This document shows, piece by piece, positions 41,012 through 49,527 of a DNA stretch of 64,000 bases (positions are counted from its first letter, which is position 1; each line of letters starts with the position of its first letter). The stretch comes from an uncultured Clostridia bacterium. GTDB taxonomy: Bacteria > Bacillota > Clostridia > Oscillospirales > Ruminococcaceae. Below the pieces are notes generated by a model. It saw only the letters and a program-made list of their open reading frames with translations. It searched no databases and was not told the origin of the DNA. The stretch spans positions 56,626 through 120,625 of the forward strand of contig CAMELR010000003.1 in the NCBI GenBank assembly GCA_945923775.1. The letters are read 5' to 3'. The position numbers and the translations under genes were made by a program.

Positions 41012-41226
41012 TAACGGCAGTAAAATGCCAAAACCAGTGGGGGAAAACTTTTGTTTTCCCCCACACCCCTTTAGCGCTTTTGAATCGCTTAGCTGCGCGC
41101 CAGCGCGCAGAGTGGTGAGGGCTCTGGTCTTACGGTCAGCCCCTCTGGCACTTCGTGCCACCTCCCCCGCTGGGGGAGACACCTCACGCTCCCGCTTCCT
41201 TTTGTAGTCAAAAGGAAGCGAAAACC
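41012..41226. repeat. intergenic dispersed repeat, copy 1 (215 bp)
   Basis: It aligns along its whole length with 63724-64000, starting ATAACGGCAGTAAA and ending AGGAAGCGAAAACC. It contains a perfect 12-bp hairpin GTGGGGGAAAAC/GTTTTCCCCCAC (41037-41064), GCGCGCCAGCGCGC, and an AAAAGGAAGC terminal arm that pairs with CGCTTCCTTTT. It has no transposase and is probably a MITE- or REP-like element. Confidence 0.85.
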
Positions 41227-41271
41227 AGTACGCTGCGCGGAAAATAAAGACTGTCTCGCCAGCCCACTTTT

Positions 41272-42753
41272 TTATTTTACTTCGGTCCCCTGATAGTAGT
41301 AGGTCAGGATCTCCTTGTAGTCGTAGCCCAGGTAGGTCGCGAGGGCGTTTGCGCCGTTCTGGCTCATTCCAACGCCGTGGCCGTATCCGTAGGTGGTGAA
41401 TATGAACTTATCCGAGTTCGCGTCGTACTCAACATCGAACGCGCTGGAGCGCAGCTCGAAGCTCATAATCCTCTCGCGGAACACGCGTCCGGTTATCTTC
41501 ACGGAATCGCCGCTGCTGTCGGTGTAGCTGTGATATCCGCCGACGTTCATCTGACCTACGTAGAAGCCGTCCACATTGGTCTCTACAGAAAGCCACCCGG
41601 AGGGGTCTCCGGTGAGGTCGATGCCGGTTTTTTCCAGCACCTTGCTCTTTATCTCGGCGGAGGTGTATTCCACCTTCCTGCCGTAGTTCGGGTCGTACTG
41701 CTTGTCGAGGTCGCAGAAGCGGCTCTGGAGGTAGGGATAGTCGGTTCCCCATACGTTCTTGCTGGAAGCCGTGTAACCTGCGCTGGACGCGGAATACACC
41801 GCCTGAATGAGCGCCCCGTTGTAGTAGATCGCCTTTCCGAGCACCGACTGCACAAGCACGTTCACCGAATCAGAGACCGTGCTCGCAAGACCTACGCTCG
41901 GGTAGGTTCCGTACTCGTTGCAGAACTTTACGTATGTATAAGCCGCCACCGCCTGCGCCTTTATCGCTTCCGGCGCGAAGATGTGTCCGACCTCGTTCTG
42001 CGTCATTCTGCCGACTATCTCAAGCGCCGAGCCGGAAACGGTGCTTCCGTTCGCCTTGACGGTCAGTATCTCACCTGCCGCCGCGTCGCTGGAACTGCTG
42101 TCGGGGTCGATCTCGTCCGGCTGGTCGTCATTCGCGGAGCTTACCGGCGGAACGTCGTCGGCATCCACCGGGATACCTCCGATGTCCTTAGCCGTGGTGG
42201 TCGTTGAAGCCGCCGCGCTTGTCGATGCAGTCGCAGTCGTGGAGGGTGTCGCTGTTGTCGCGGCGGTCGTCTGGGTAGTCGCCGCTGTAGTCGACGTTGT
42301 AGCGGGAGGCGTTGTCACTGCAGGTATCTCCTCGGTTTCCTCGCGCGGACCGAGAATTTCCTCGCTGTCGTAGGTCTCGGAGGTCGGCTCAAGAGTGGAG
42401 TCGTCCTCGCCGAGTATCTCGTCGGTCGTTTCCTGCGGCTGTGGGAGTTCGTCGCTGAGGGCGCTGTATGTACTCATCACCATTTTGTCGGAGAGCGACA
42501 TCGGCGCCATATTCAGCAGATTTATCTGCACCACGCCCGTTCCGGTCTCGTCGGGCACAAGGAAGTCAAGCGTGCCCTGACCCTCCGCCTGGTCGATGTC
42601 GCCGGCGGGAGCAGCGGTCTCGGAATGCTCCTCAGATGTGTCCTCGGTGAGCATCTGCGCGTCGCCGACAGTACCCATCACGCCGCATGTGAACATGTAG
42701 CAGTTCACGATCACCAGCGCCGCGATGATCTTCGCAAGTGATAGCTTTTTCAT
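41272..42753 (-). CDS. spoIID: SpoIID/LytB-domain protein, membrane-anchored
   Basis: A 493-aa protein with an N-terminal membrane anchor (LAKIIAALVIVNCYMFTCG). A long Thr/Ala-rich, acidic spacer (about 90-225) probably spans the wall. The SpoIID domain (about 230-490) has VGRMTQNEVGHIFAPEAIKAQAVAAYTYV, with the catalytic Glu, and ends GYGHGVGMSQNGANALA. SpoIID is a lytic transglycosylase acting on denuded glycan strands; the family also contains non-sporulation members. It is the last gene of the reverse-strand cluster with three sortases. The extended linker is unlike classic 340-aa SpoIID. Confidence 0.88.
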   Translation of the reverse strand: MKKLSLAKIIAALVIVNCYMFTCGVMGTVGDAQMLTEDTSEEHSETAAPAGDIDQAEGQGTLDFLVPDETGTGVVQINLLNMAPMSLSDKMVMSTYSALSDELPQPQETTDEILGEDDSTLEPTSETYDSEEILGPREETEEIPAVTTPPATTSTTAATTQTTAATTATPSTTATASTSAAASTTTTAKDIGGIPVDADDVPPVSSANDDQPDEIDPDSSSSDAAAGEILTVKANGSTVSGSALEIVGRMTQNEVGHIFAPEAIKAQAVAAYTYVKFCNEYGTYPSVGLASTVSDSVNVLVQSVLGKAIYYNGALIQAVYSASSAGYTASSKNVWGTDYPYLQSRFCDLDKQYDPNYGRKVEYTSAEIKSKVLEKTGIDLTGDPSGWLSVETNVDGFYVGQMNVGGYHSYTDSSGDSVKITGRVFRERIMSFELRSSAFDVEYDANSDKFIFTTYGYGHGVGMSQNGANALATYLGYDYKEILTYYYQGTEVK

Positions 42754-42766
42754 AGTTCCTCCGGTA

Positions 42767-43888
42767 TCAGTAGTTGGACGGGTCGTCCATCAGGCCGTTA
42801 TCCTCGAGGTATTCCTTCATTCCCTTTACAAGGGAGATATCCCAGGTCCTGCCCTTCCACTTGTCGCCGTAAACGTCGGTGTATGCCTTGAAGTACTTTA
42901 TGCTGTCCTTGCGGGTTATCTTGGAGGTGTCGACGTCGGGGCTTTCGTTCTCGCGGACCTTTCTTGCCACGATAACAAGGCGCATGTTCTCGAATCCGGT
43001 GGAGCCGTCGCAGGTGGAGAGCGTCAGAAGCTCGTCGCCGTACTCGACGTCAACGCCGGTGTTGTACTTGCTCCTGTCCATTACTTCCTTTATGTATTCG
43101 TAGAATTCGTCGCTGTTCTTGAAGTAAACGTACTTGGTGTAGTCGAATACGTCGCCGTGCTCCTCGTCGGTGTTGGTGATGAACACGGAGAATATCTTGT
43201 ACTTGTTGTCCTGGTAGAGCGTGTTGAAGTCAACTACCGGGGTCTCCTTGAGGAAGTCGATATTGTTGTTGTAGTTGTTCAGCGCGGAGAACTTGTACTT
43301 GTACAGCATGTTGTGACCGTAAAGTATCGTGTTGTTCGGCATCTGGTTGGGTCCGAACTTGCCCTCGTAGTCGGTGAAGATGGTTCCTGCGAATTCTTCC
43401 TCGCCGTTGAAGTTGTGGTGGAGGTAGAACAGGTTGTCCTCGCCCTGGACTACGGGGTAGTCGACGTTGGTGCCGTTAATGGTTATCCAGCCGACGAAAT
43501 CGTGATTTGCCTCGTAGTATGCCGCGTATTCCTCGTTTACGGAGCCTTCCGGCAGGTTTTCGATCTGCTCCTTGGTGGGAGCCTGGAGGTTTACGATTAC
43601 CTGCTGCTCGCCCTGAACCACCTGTTCGCCGTTGCTTTCCACAACGGAGGTCCCGATGGGGGCCTCGGGCTTCAGCAGGGAGATAAAGTGAATCGCGATG
43701 ATGACCAGCGCGACGATCATCAGGCAAAGCGAACCCAGGAAGATCAGCTTGCGGGCTATCTCGGAGGAGCTGTCTCCCTTGCAGGGGAGCAGTCCGGTGC
43801 GGAGGCTCTCGCCGAGACTCTGCTTTTTCTTCTTGCGCTTTTTCTTGTTGTTATTGTTCGGGGAAAGACCCATATCCATTTCTGCCAT
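42767..43888 (-). CDS. srtB: class B sortase, paralog 1
   Basis: A 373-aa protein. A cytoplasmic basic head (NNNNKKKRKKKKQ) is followed by a membrane anchor at about residues 52-72 and a sortase B catalytic domain. That domain has VDYPVVQGEDNLFYLHHNFNGEEEFAGTIFTD, TILYGHNML (catalytic His), LLTLSTC (catalytic Cys) and RLVIVARKV (catalytic Arg). It would join sorting-signal proteins to peptidoglycan or build surface polymers. It is 22 bp from paralog 2. No LPxTG/NPxTN substrate is seen next to it. Confidence 0.92.
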   Translation of the reverse strand: MAEMDMGLSPNNNNKKKRKKKKQSLGESLRTGLLPCKGDSSSEIARKLIFLGSLCLMIVALVIIAIHFISLLKPEAPIGTSVVESNGEQVVQGEQQVIVNLQAPTKEQIENLPEGSVNEEYAAYYEANHDFVGWITINGTNVDYPVVQGEDNLFYLHHNFNGEEEFAGTIFTDYEGKFGPNQMPNNTILYGHNMLYKYKFSALNNYNNNIDFLKETPVVDFNTLYQDNKYKIFSVFITNTDEEHGDVFDYTKYVYFKNSDEFYEYIKEVMDRSKYNTGVDVEYGDELLTLSTCDGSTGFENMRLVIVARKVRENESPDVDTSKITRKDSIKYFKAYTDVYGDKWKGRTWDISLVKGMKEYLEDNGLMDDPSNY

Positions 43889-43910
43889 GAGAATAACGTC
43901 CTTTCAGAGA

Positions 43911-44975
43911 TCATGCTTCGTCGGTCTTTTTGGACTCAACGGTATAGCTGTAATCGTAGATCATATCAGCGTCCCACTTTCTGCCGCCCCATGATCCGCC
44001 GAATACATTGTAATAGTAGTCAAAATACAGCGGGTCGGGGTTTTCGTACGCCTTGCTTACGTCGACCGTGGGATCCTCGCCCTCGCGGACCTCTCTGCCG
44101 AAAATGACCCAGCGTGCGTCGATACCGTAATCGAGAATGCAGGTCGACAGGGTGATGAGGTTGTCGCCGTACTTGAGGTCTACGTCGGTGTAGAATGTGG
44201 TGCGGTCGAGTATCTGGGCTACGTAATCATCGAACGCCGCCTTGTTCTTGAACTTCCTGCCCTGGAGGTAATAGAACACCTCGCCGTCCTTTTCCTCGGT
44301 GTTCACCAGCATGCCGGCGAATATCTTGTAGGTGGACTTGCGGTAGAGTGTGTTGAATGTTATCGTGGGGTACTTCCTGTACCAATCCATGCCGTAGTTG
44401 AGCTGCGTGCGGTAGTTGAAGTATCTCGTTAGCTTCGCGAAGTACTCGCCGGTGTTGACGTTGTGACCGTAAAGGATAATGTTCGCCGGAGTGTTTTCCG
44501 CGGTTATCTTCTCGCGGTAGTCCGCGAATACCGTACCTGTCTTGCTGTAATCGCCGTTGAGGTTGTGGTCGAGGTAGTATTCGTTGTCGTCGCCCTGAAC
44601 GACCACGTTGTCAACGAAGGGGGAATCCTCGTCGCCCATCGTTATCCAGCCGATAACGTCCTTGTTCTGCTCCAGCAGCGGGAGGAACTCCTCGTTTACC
44701 TCGGGGTATTCCTTGACAAGCTCGTCCTTCTTCACCGGGTCGATGGTGACGCTGGCGGAGCCGTGGTAGAGGCTTGATATCTGCTCGTTGAGCTTGTTGT
44801 CCTGCGCGGTGCTTCCGTAGAACGAAATTATCATCACCAGCGAAACGATCAGCACAACAGCGGCGCCGAGGAAAATGCACTTGCGGATTATCTCGGCGGG
44901 CTTATCGCCTTTCCAGGGGAAAAGGTACTTAGCGATTCTGAGGAAGATGTTTTCCTTTTCAACAAAATTAGCCAT
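43911..44975 (-). CDS. srtB: class B sortase, paralog 2
   Basis: A 354-aa protein with the same layout: a short cytoplasmic part, an anchor at about 29-50, and a catalytic domain with FVDNVVVQGDDNEYYLDHNLNG, IILYGHNVN, LITLSTC and RWVIFGREV. It is probably co-transcribed with the two flanking paralogs. Divergence between the three suggests different substrates or steps. Confidence 0.92.
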   Translation of the reverse strand: MANFVEKENIFLRIAKYLFPWKGDKPAEIIRKCIFLGAAVVLIVSLVMIISFYGSTAQDNKLNEQISSLYHGSASVTIDPVKKDELVKEYPEVNEEFLPLLEQNKDVIGWITMGDEDSPFVDNVVVQGDDNEYYLDHNLNGDYSKTGTVFADYREKITAENTPANIILYGHNVNTGEYFAKLTRYFNYRTQLNYGMDWYRKYPTITFNTLYRKSTYKIFAGMLVNTEEKDGEVFYYLQGRKFKNKAAFDDYVAQILDRTTFYTDVDLKYGDNLITLSTCILDYGIDARWVIFGREVREGEDPTVDVSKAYENPDPLYFDYYYNVFGGSWGGRKWDADMIYDYSYTVESKKTDEA

Positions 44976-44999
44976 GATATTCTATCCTTTCGGGATCGT

Positions 45000-46175
45000 T
45001 TAGTAGCTCAGCAGCTTTGATTTATCCCATGTGCTTCCTGCCCAGGAGCCGCCCATTCTGCTGTAGTAGTAATCGAACAGCTTGGGGTTGAGGTTCTGCT
45101 CGGCAACGGTAACGTCGACGGATTCGCTCTCGCCGGGGCGTACCTTTCTCGCAAACAGTACCCAGCGGGTATCCACGCTCTTTCCGAGAGGCCAGCTGCA
45201 TGTTGACAGCGTGAGGATCTGGTCGCCGTAGGTGAGGTCTACATCGGTGAAGAACCAGCTTCTGTCCATTACGTCGATGATGAAGTTGTTGAAGTCATCC
45301 TTGCTGTAGAACTTAGTCTTGTCGACATAGTCGAACACCTCGCCGTACTGGCTCTGGGTGTTTGCGAGGATACCGGCGAATATCTTGTAGGTCTCGCAGC
45401 CGCCGCTCGGCGTTGCGAGCATTACCGTCGGGTGGACCTTATAGAACGCCAGCGGCTCCTTGCTTGCCATGTTGGGAACGTAGTGCGTAACGTGCGCGAA
45501 GAACTCGCCGCTTATCATGTTGTGACCGTAGAGTATGATGTTGTCGTCAGTGCCGTCCCACTTATTGAGGTAGGAGGAGAAGATGGTGCCGGAAACGCTG
45601 TCCTCGCGGTAGAGGTTGTGGGTAAGATAGTAGCTGTTGTCGTAGGATTTTACTACTACGTTGTTTACCGCCGTTCCGGTTATCTTTATCCAGCCCTTGA
45701 CGTCGGAGTTGGTTGCAAGAAGCTCGTCCCAGTTTGGGTTTATCGGAGTATTCACGAGCGGAGTAACGTCGATCTCCTCGGTCTGATCCTGACCTGCGGT
45801 GGCGTTTGTGTTGAACGGGTCGTAGTCCGGGTTTACGTTAACGAGACTGTCCTCGGGGACTCCAGCGATATCGGCGATCTTCGAGTTGGTGCTCTTATCC
45901 GCGCCCATACCCGCGAGCTGAGAGATCAGCACGCCGATGGTAGCGACGAAAACCACGACCGCCACTATCAGTACGATCTTGCGCACCTTCTCGCCGCCGG
46001 AATCCTCCGCCTGCGGGAACGCCGCATAGCAGAACCGCGCCCAGCCGGACTTCGGTCTGCCCTTTATTTTATCCTGCTTCTTGGGGGATTTATGCGGCTC
46101 GGTGTAAAAATCCAGCTTATCGACCGCAATATCCCTTGAAGCATGCTTCTTAGGCTTGTCTGTGTAATTTGCCAT
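45000..46175 (-). CDS. srtB: class B sortase, paralog 3
   Basis: A 391-aa protein; anchor at about 66-89, then an extra 60-residue linker rich in Asp/Asn/Thr. The catalytic domain has NVVVKSYDNSYYLTHNLYREDSVSGTIFS, IILYGHNMI, ILTLSTC and RWVLFARKV. It starts 16 bp after the CinA-like gene, so the sortases may share transcription with the sulfur genes upstream. Confidence 0.92.
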   Translation of the reverse strand: MANYTDKPKKHASRDIAVDKLDFYTEPHKSPKKQDKIKGRPKSGWARFCYAAFPQAEDSGGEKVRKIVLIVAVVVFVATIGVLISQLAGMGADKSTNSKIADIAGVPEDSLVNVNPDYDPFNTNATAGQDQTEEIDVTPLVNTPINPNWDELLATNSDVKGWIKITGTAVNNVVVKSYDNSYYLTHNLYREDSVSGTIFSSYLNKWDGTDDNIILYGHNMISGEFFAHVTHYVPNMASKEPLAFYKVHPTVMLATPSGGCETYKIFAGILANTQSQYGEVFDYVDKTKFYSKDDFNNFIIDVMDRSWFFTDVDLTYGDQILTLSTCSWPLGKSVDTRWVLFARKVRPGESESVDVTVAEQNLNPKLFDYYYSRMGGSWAGSTWDKSKLLSY

Positions 46176-46191
46176 TAATATTCACCCCAGA

Positions 46192-46701
46192 TTATTTCTT
46201 TATCTCGCAGAGCAGCATTGAGAGCGCCTTTTCCGCCGCAAGCGCGCGGATAAGCTCACGGTCTGCTTCTCCCTGCGCGAAAATAAAGCGCTCGCTGCGG
46301 CAGCCGTTTCTGCTGCTGACCGCTATGCAGACCTCCCCGACCGGGTGTTCAGCGCTGCCGCCGGTGGGACCTGCCACTCCGGTGGTGGAAACGCCGTAGT
46401 CCGCGCTGGAAAGCTCCATGACGCCCTTTGCCATTTCCGCTGCGCATTCCACGCTGTATTCCGTGAACCGCTCGAGCACTTCCGAGGGAACATGCAGGAT
46501 CTCGTGCTTTATGCGGTTAGAGTAGGAGCAGACCCCCAGCTCTATCACCGCGGAGCTTCCCGAAACGGAAGTCACCGCGCCGGATATCATGCCGCCGGTG
46601 CAGCTTTCCGCCGTGGATATTTTCGCACCGCGCGCGGCGCATTCCCGGACGATTTCGCGGGAAAGCTCCGCTATACTATTATAAATGTTTTGAATGTCCA
46701 T
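46192..46701 (-). CDS. CinA C-terminal domain protein (nicotinamide-nucleotide amidase, PncC-like)
   Basis: A 169-aa protein from ATG 46701, which overlaps the thiI stop region by a few bases. AAGAKISTAESCTGGMISGAVTSVSGSSAVIELGVCSYSNRIK and GVSTTGVAGPTGGSAEHPVG are the conserved CinA-C motifs. The domain deamidates nicotinamide mononucleotide in the pyridine nucleotide cycle. It stands alone without the N-terminal MoCF-like domain of full CinA. Confidence 0.93.
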   Translation of the reverse strand: MDIQNIYNSIAELSREIVRECAARGAKISTAESCTGGMISGAVTSVSGSSAVIELGVCSYSNRIKHEILHVPSEVLERFTEYSVECAAEMAKGVMELSSADYGVSTTGVAGPTGGSAEHPVGEVCIAVSSRNGCRSERFIFAQGEADRELIRALAAEKALSMLLCEIKK

Positions 46702-46702
46702 A

Positions 46703-47899
46703 TCACATGTCAAGGTCGACGTTTCTCACGCCGTACTTGAACTGCTTCACCTCGGTCTCCCTTACCGCCTTTTCAATGAGCGGCTCGAAATCGAACGACG
46801 CCTCCGCCGCGAGAATCTCCTCAAGCGACGGGCGGGTTTTCGGGTGCTTCGGGGAGAATACCGTGCAGCAGTCCTCGTAGGGCAGGGTGGACACCTCGAA
46901 AGTGTCGATGTGCCGCGCGATGTCGACTATCTCGCGCTTATCCATGCCGATCACCGGGCGGAATACCGGGTACTCCGCAGCGGCGTTGGTGCAGAAAATC
47001 GCGGGGAGCGTCTGGCTTGCGACCTGGGCTACGCTCTCGCCGGTGATTATCGCGCCGTAGTCGTTCGCTGCGCATATGCGGTTGGCGATCTTCACCATCA
47101 GACGGCGCATGAGAACTGTGAACAGCTCCTCGGGGCAGTTGTCCCGGAGCGCTTCCTGAAGCTCTGTGAACGGAACGCAGTAGAACACGATGTTGCCGCA
47201 CCAGTCGGTGAGCTTCTCGCAGAGCGCCTCTACCTTCATGCGTGCGCGCTCGGAGGTGTAGGGCGGGCTTACGTAGTGAATGCAGTCCACGATGAGACCG
47301 CGCTTTGCCATCATGTATCCGGCTACCGGGCTGTCTATGCCGCCGGAGAGCATGAGCAGGCTCTTGCCGGAGCTTCCGACCGGCATTCCTCCTGCGCCGG
47401 GAATTCTCAGGGCGCTGAGGTAGGCTCCGTTGTCGCGGATCTCAAGGCGCACGGTGACTTCCGGCTCGTGGACGTCCACGCCGATATGCGGGAACGCGTC
47501 CAGAATTACCGCGCCCAGCTCCTGCTGTATCTCCGGGGTTTTCATCGGGAACGCCTTGTCGCTGCGCTTGGATTCCACCTTGAAGGTCTTTGCGCCCTCG
47601 AGGGCTTCGCGCAGGTACTCGGGAGCATGCTCCGCGATAACGCTGAAATCCTTCGGGAATACGGCGCAGCGCTGTATCGCGCTGATACCGAATATCTTCT
47701 GAAGGCGGCTTATCACCTCGTCGATGTCTGCGCCGTCGGGAGGGGTAATGTAGATGGTCGACTGCCTGCGGTAAAACCCGAATGTGCCGAGCTTTTTCAG
47801 GCGGCGCTTTATGTTCTTCTGGAGCATGTCCTCGAATGTGGACTTATTCAGACCCTTGAGGGCTATCTCACCATATTTTACAAGAATTATCTCTTTCAT
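46703..47899 (-). CDS. thiI: tRNA 4-thiouridine synthase ThiI (without rhodanese domain)
   Basis: A 398-aa protein from ATG 47899 behind AAAGGAAC. An NFLD/THUMP region (YGEIALKGLNKSTFEDML) leads to a PP-loop ATPase with LMLSGGIDSPVAGYM near residue 185. It ends about residue 398, so the C-terminal rhodanese domain of E. coli ThiI is missing, as in many Firmicutes. It thiolates U8 of tRNA using sulfur from the cysteine desulfurase encoded immediately upstream. Confidence 0.96.
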   Translation of the reverse strand: MKEIILVKYGEIALKGLNKSTFEDMLQKNIKRRLKKLGTFGFYRRQSTIYITPPDGADIDEVISRLQKIFGISAIQRCAVFPKDFSVIAEHAPEYLREALEGAKTFKVESKRSDKAFPMKTPEIQQELGAVILDAFPHIGVDVHEPEVTVRLEIRDNGAYLSALRIPGAGGMPVGSSGKSLLMLSGGIDSPVAGYMMAKRGLIVDCIHYVSPPYTSERARMKVEALCEKLTDWCGNIVFYCVPFTELQEALRDNCPEELFTVLMRRLMVKIANRICAANDYGAIITGESVAQVASQTLPAIFCTNAAAEYPVFRPVIGMDKREIVDIARHIDTFEVSTLPYEDCCTVFSPKHPKTRPSLEEILAAEASFDFEPLIEKAVRETEVKQFKYGVRNVDLDM

Positions 47900-47921
47900 T
47901 TGTTCCGTTCCTTTTTCGATA

Positions 47922-49013
47922 TTATCTGCGGAATCTCGCGATACCCGCCCTGATTCCTTCAAGAAGCGCGTCGATGTCGGCTTCGGTGGTGTCTGCGCAC
48001 ATGCTGACCCTTATCGCGCTGTCGGCGAGCTTATCGGGTATTCCGAACGCCGCCAGGACTCCGCTGGTTTTTCCGCGGGAGCATGCCGAGCCGCTTGAAA
48101 CGTATATCTCGCGCTCCTCGAGGGAGTGGAGCATTATTTCCGAGCGGACGCCCTCAACGCTGAAATTCACGATGTTGGGGACGCAGTTTTCTCCGGAGTT
48201 GACGGTTATCCCGCCGAGCGCGGAAAGACCGTCCAGCAGATGAGCCTTCAGCGCTCCGAAGTGCTCCGGGGTGCCATGGTAGCCTCTGACCGCCGCTTCA
48301 AGTCCGGCGATGAGCTCCACCGGCTCGGTGCCGCTGCGGAGGTTCTTCTGCTGACCGCCTCCGGCCAGCAGCGGGGAAATGCGTATGCCCTTTCTGATAT
48401 AGAGCGCGCCGATCCCCTTGCTCGCGTGTATCTTGTGACCGGAAATGCTGATAAGGTCGCCGTCCAGCGGGACTTTCAGGAATCCCTGCACCGCGTCGAT
48501 ATGTACGATTGTTTTCGGATTCTTCCGCTTTACCAGCCTGTACAGCCGCTTCACGTCGTTGGCGAAGCCGGTCTCGTTGTTGACCGCCATGCAGGATACC
48601 AGCACGGTATGCTCATCTACCGCGTCGGCGAGCGCCTGCACGAAATCCGGGTGATCTTTCGGGGCGAGGCGCTCCACGTGGAAGCCGCGCTCCTCCAGCT
48701 TTATCATGACGTTCGCGACTGAGGGGTGCTCTATCGCCGTGGTCACTATCCGGTCGCCGGAGCGCTTATAGGTCTCCGCAGCGCCGAGCAGCGCGGTGTT
48801 GTTGCTCTCGGTCGCGCCGGAGGTGAATATTATGTCGCCCTCGCCAAGCTTTGCAAGCAGGGTCTTTTTCGCGGAGGCGATGATCTTTTCGGAACGTATG
48901 CCCATTCCGTGCAGGGAGCTTGCGTTTCCGAAGCTGTTCTGCATTGCCGATAAAATAGCGTCCGCTGCCTGCTCGCAGGGCTTTGTGGTGGCGGCGCTGT
49001 CCAGATATATCAT
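47922..49013 (-). CDS. nifS: cysteine desulfurase (NifS/IscS-like)
   Basis: A 363-aa PLP enzyme: MIYLDSAATTKP at the start, TSGATESNN at 64-72, HIDAVQGF, Lys194 in SISGHKIHASKG (PLP Schiff base) and Cys311 in SSGSACSRG (persulfide site). It supplies sulfur to ThiI; the NifS-ThiI pair is common in Firmicutes (NifZ-ThiI in Bacillus). It is first in the reverse-strand cluster, with a promoter at 49056-49084. Confidence 0.95.
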   Translation of the reverse strand: MIYLDSAATTKPCEQAADAILSAMQNSFGNASSLHGMGIRSEKIIASAKKTLLAKLGEGDIIFTSGATESNNTALLGAAETYKRSGDRIVTTAIEHPSVANVMIKLEERGFHVERLAPKDHPDFVQALADAVDEHTVLVSCMAVNNETGFANDVKRLYRLVKRKNPKTIVHIDAVQGFLKVPLDGDLISISGHKIHASKGIGALYIRKGIRISPLLAGGGQQKNLRSGTEPVELIAGLEAAVRGYHGTPEHFGALKAHLLDGLSALGGITVNSGENCVPNIVNFSVEGVRSEIMLHSLEEREIYVSSGSACSRGKTSGVLAAFGIPDKLADSAIRVSMCADTTEADIDALLEGIRAGIARFRR

Positions 49014-49055
49014 TTGTTTCTCTCCTGTGCATAATAATGCATTTTATATACTAGT

Positions 49056-49084
49056 ATAGTATAGCACATTTTGCTGTGTTTGAA
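49056..49084 (-). promoter_or_regulatory. probable promoter of the nifS-thiI cluster
   Basis: Reverse strand: TTCAAA (49084-49079), 17-bp spacer, TACTAT (49061-49056). The perfect palindrome TATACTAGTATA (49047-49058) overlaps the -10 and could be an operator. Confidence 0.5.
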
Positions 49085-49133
49085 CAGTCTTTTTTTAAAA
49101 TTTTCACCTTGATTTCATTGTGTTCTCGGGCGG

Positions 49134-49212
49134 GTTACAGAAAAGTTACAAAACGGTTACAAAAGCGGTTGAAAAGTTACTGAATAATTACAATCTCCGG
49201 ATTTCGGTTACA
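49134..49212. promoter_or_regulatory. helically phased GTTACA direct repeats, candidate OmpR/PhoP-type binding array
   Basis: GTTACA occurs at 49134, 49145, 49156 and 49207, with near copies at 49176 (GTTACT) and 49187 (ATTACA). The first three are exactly 11 bp apart. Direct hexamers with about one-turn spacing are the known layout of PhoP-type response regulator sites in Firmicutes. The promoter at 49228 lies just downstream. Confidence 0.6.
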
Positions 49213-49227
49213 ATCCTGTCATATATG

Positions 49228-49256
49228 TTGATTTTTCCTCCCGGGTGTGATACAAT
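49228..49256 (+). promoter_or_regulatory. promoter of candidate small RNA
   Basis: TTGATT at 49228-49233, 17-bp spacer, TACAAT at 49251-49256. Confidence 0.6.
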
Positions 49257-49262
49257 ATGTTC

Positions 49263-49352
49263 AGAAACACAAGTGACATAACGATCCAACATCATGATAT
49301 ATATGATCCTCCTTCATTACCACGATCCCCCGGTGTCCCCGGGGGATTTTGG
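49263..49352 (+). ncRNA. candidate small regulatory RNA, about 90 nt
   Basis: It starts about 7 bp after the -10 and ends at the terminator ATCCCCCGG (49325-49333)/CCGGGGGAT (49339-49347) followed by TTTGGTTTTT. No coding frame fits. The middle has ATGATCCTCCTTCAT, whose CCTCCTT is complementary to a Shine-Dalgarno, so base-pairing with mRNA leaders is plausible. Confidence 0.55.
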
Positions 49353-49397
49353 TTTTTCCGGAGTTCCATGGCTTGGGCATATGATTCAAATATGCTA

Positions 49398-49426
49398 TTG
49401 ACATGGGAGACTTTTTAGGGTATAAT
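49398..49426 (+). promoter_or_regulatory. consensus promoter of the ter operon
   Basis: TTGACA at 49398-49403, 17-bp spacer, TATAAT at 49421-49426. The 100-bp leader includes GCCGCGGCGAAGCGGC before the Shine-Dalgarno. Confidence 0.88.
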
Positions 49427-49527
49427 TAACATTAAGCTGGCAGAATATAGTCTGTCAGTCTGGTTAGGTCTTAAAGTAAATTAAGCAATAAAGCCGCGGC
49501 GAAGCGGCATGTCAGGAGGTCAAGCAA

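Noticed and set aside
41012..41226. A coding frame through the dispersed repeat
   Set aside because: The same short frame appears in both copies but ends differently. Hairpin structure and lack of a ribosome site point to a non-coding element.
42725..44107. A 460-codon forward frame opposite two sortases
   Set aside because: Composition is Val/Leu-rich, typical of antisense frames. Both sortases on the other strand have complete catalytic motifs.
46694..47953. A 419-codon open frame on the forward strand opposite thiI
   Set aside because: It is a mirror of thiI caused by codon bias. It has no Shine-Dalgarno or domain, while the reverse-strand frame has full ThiI motifs.
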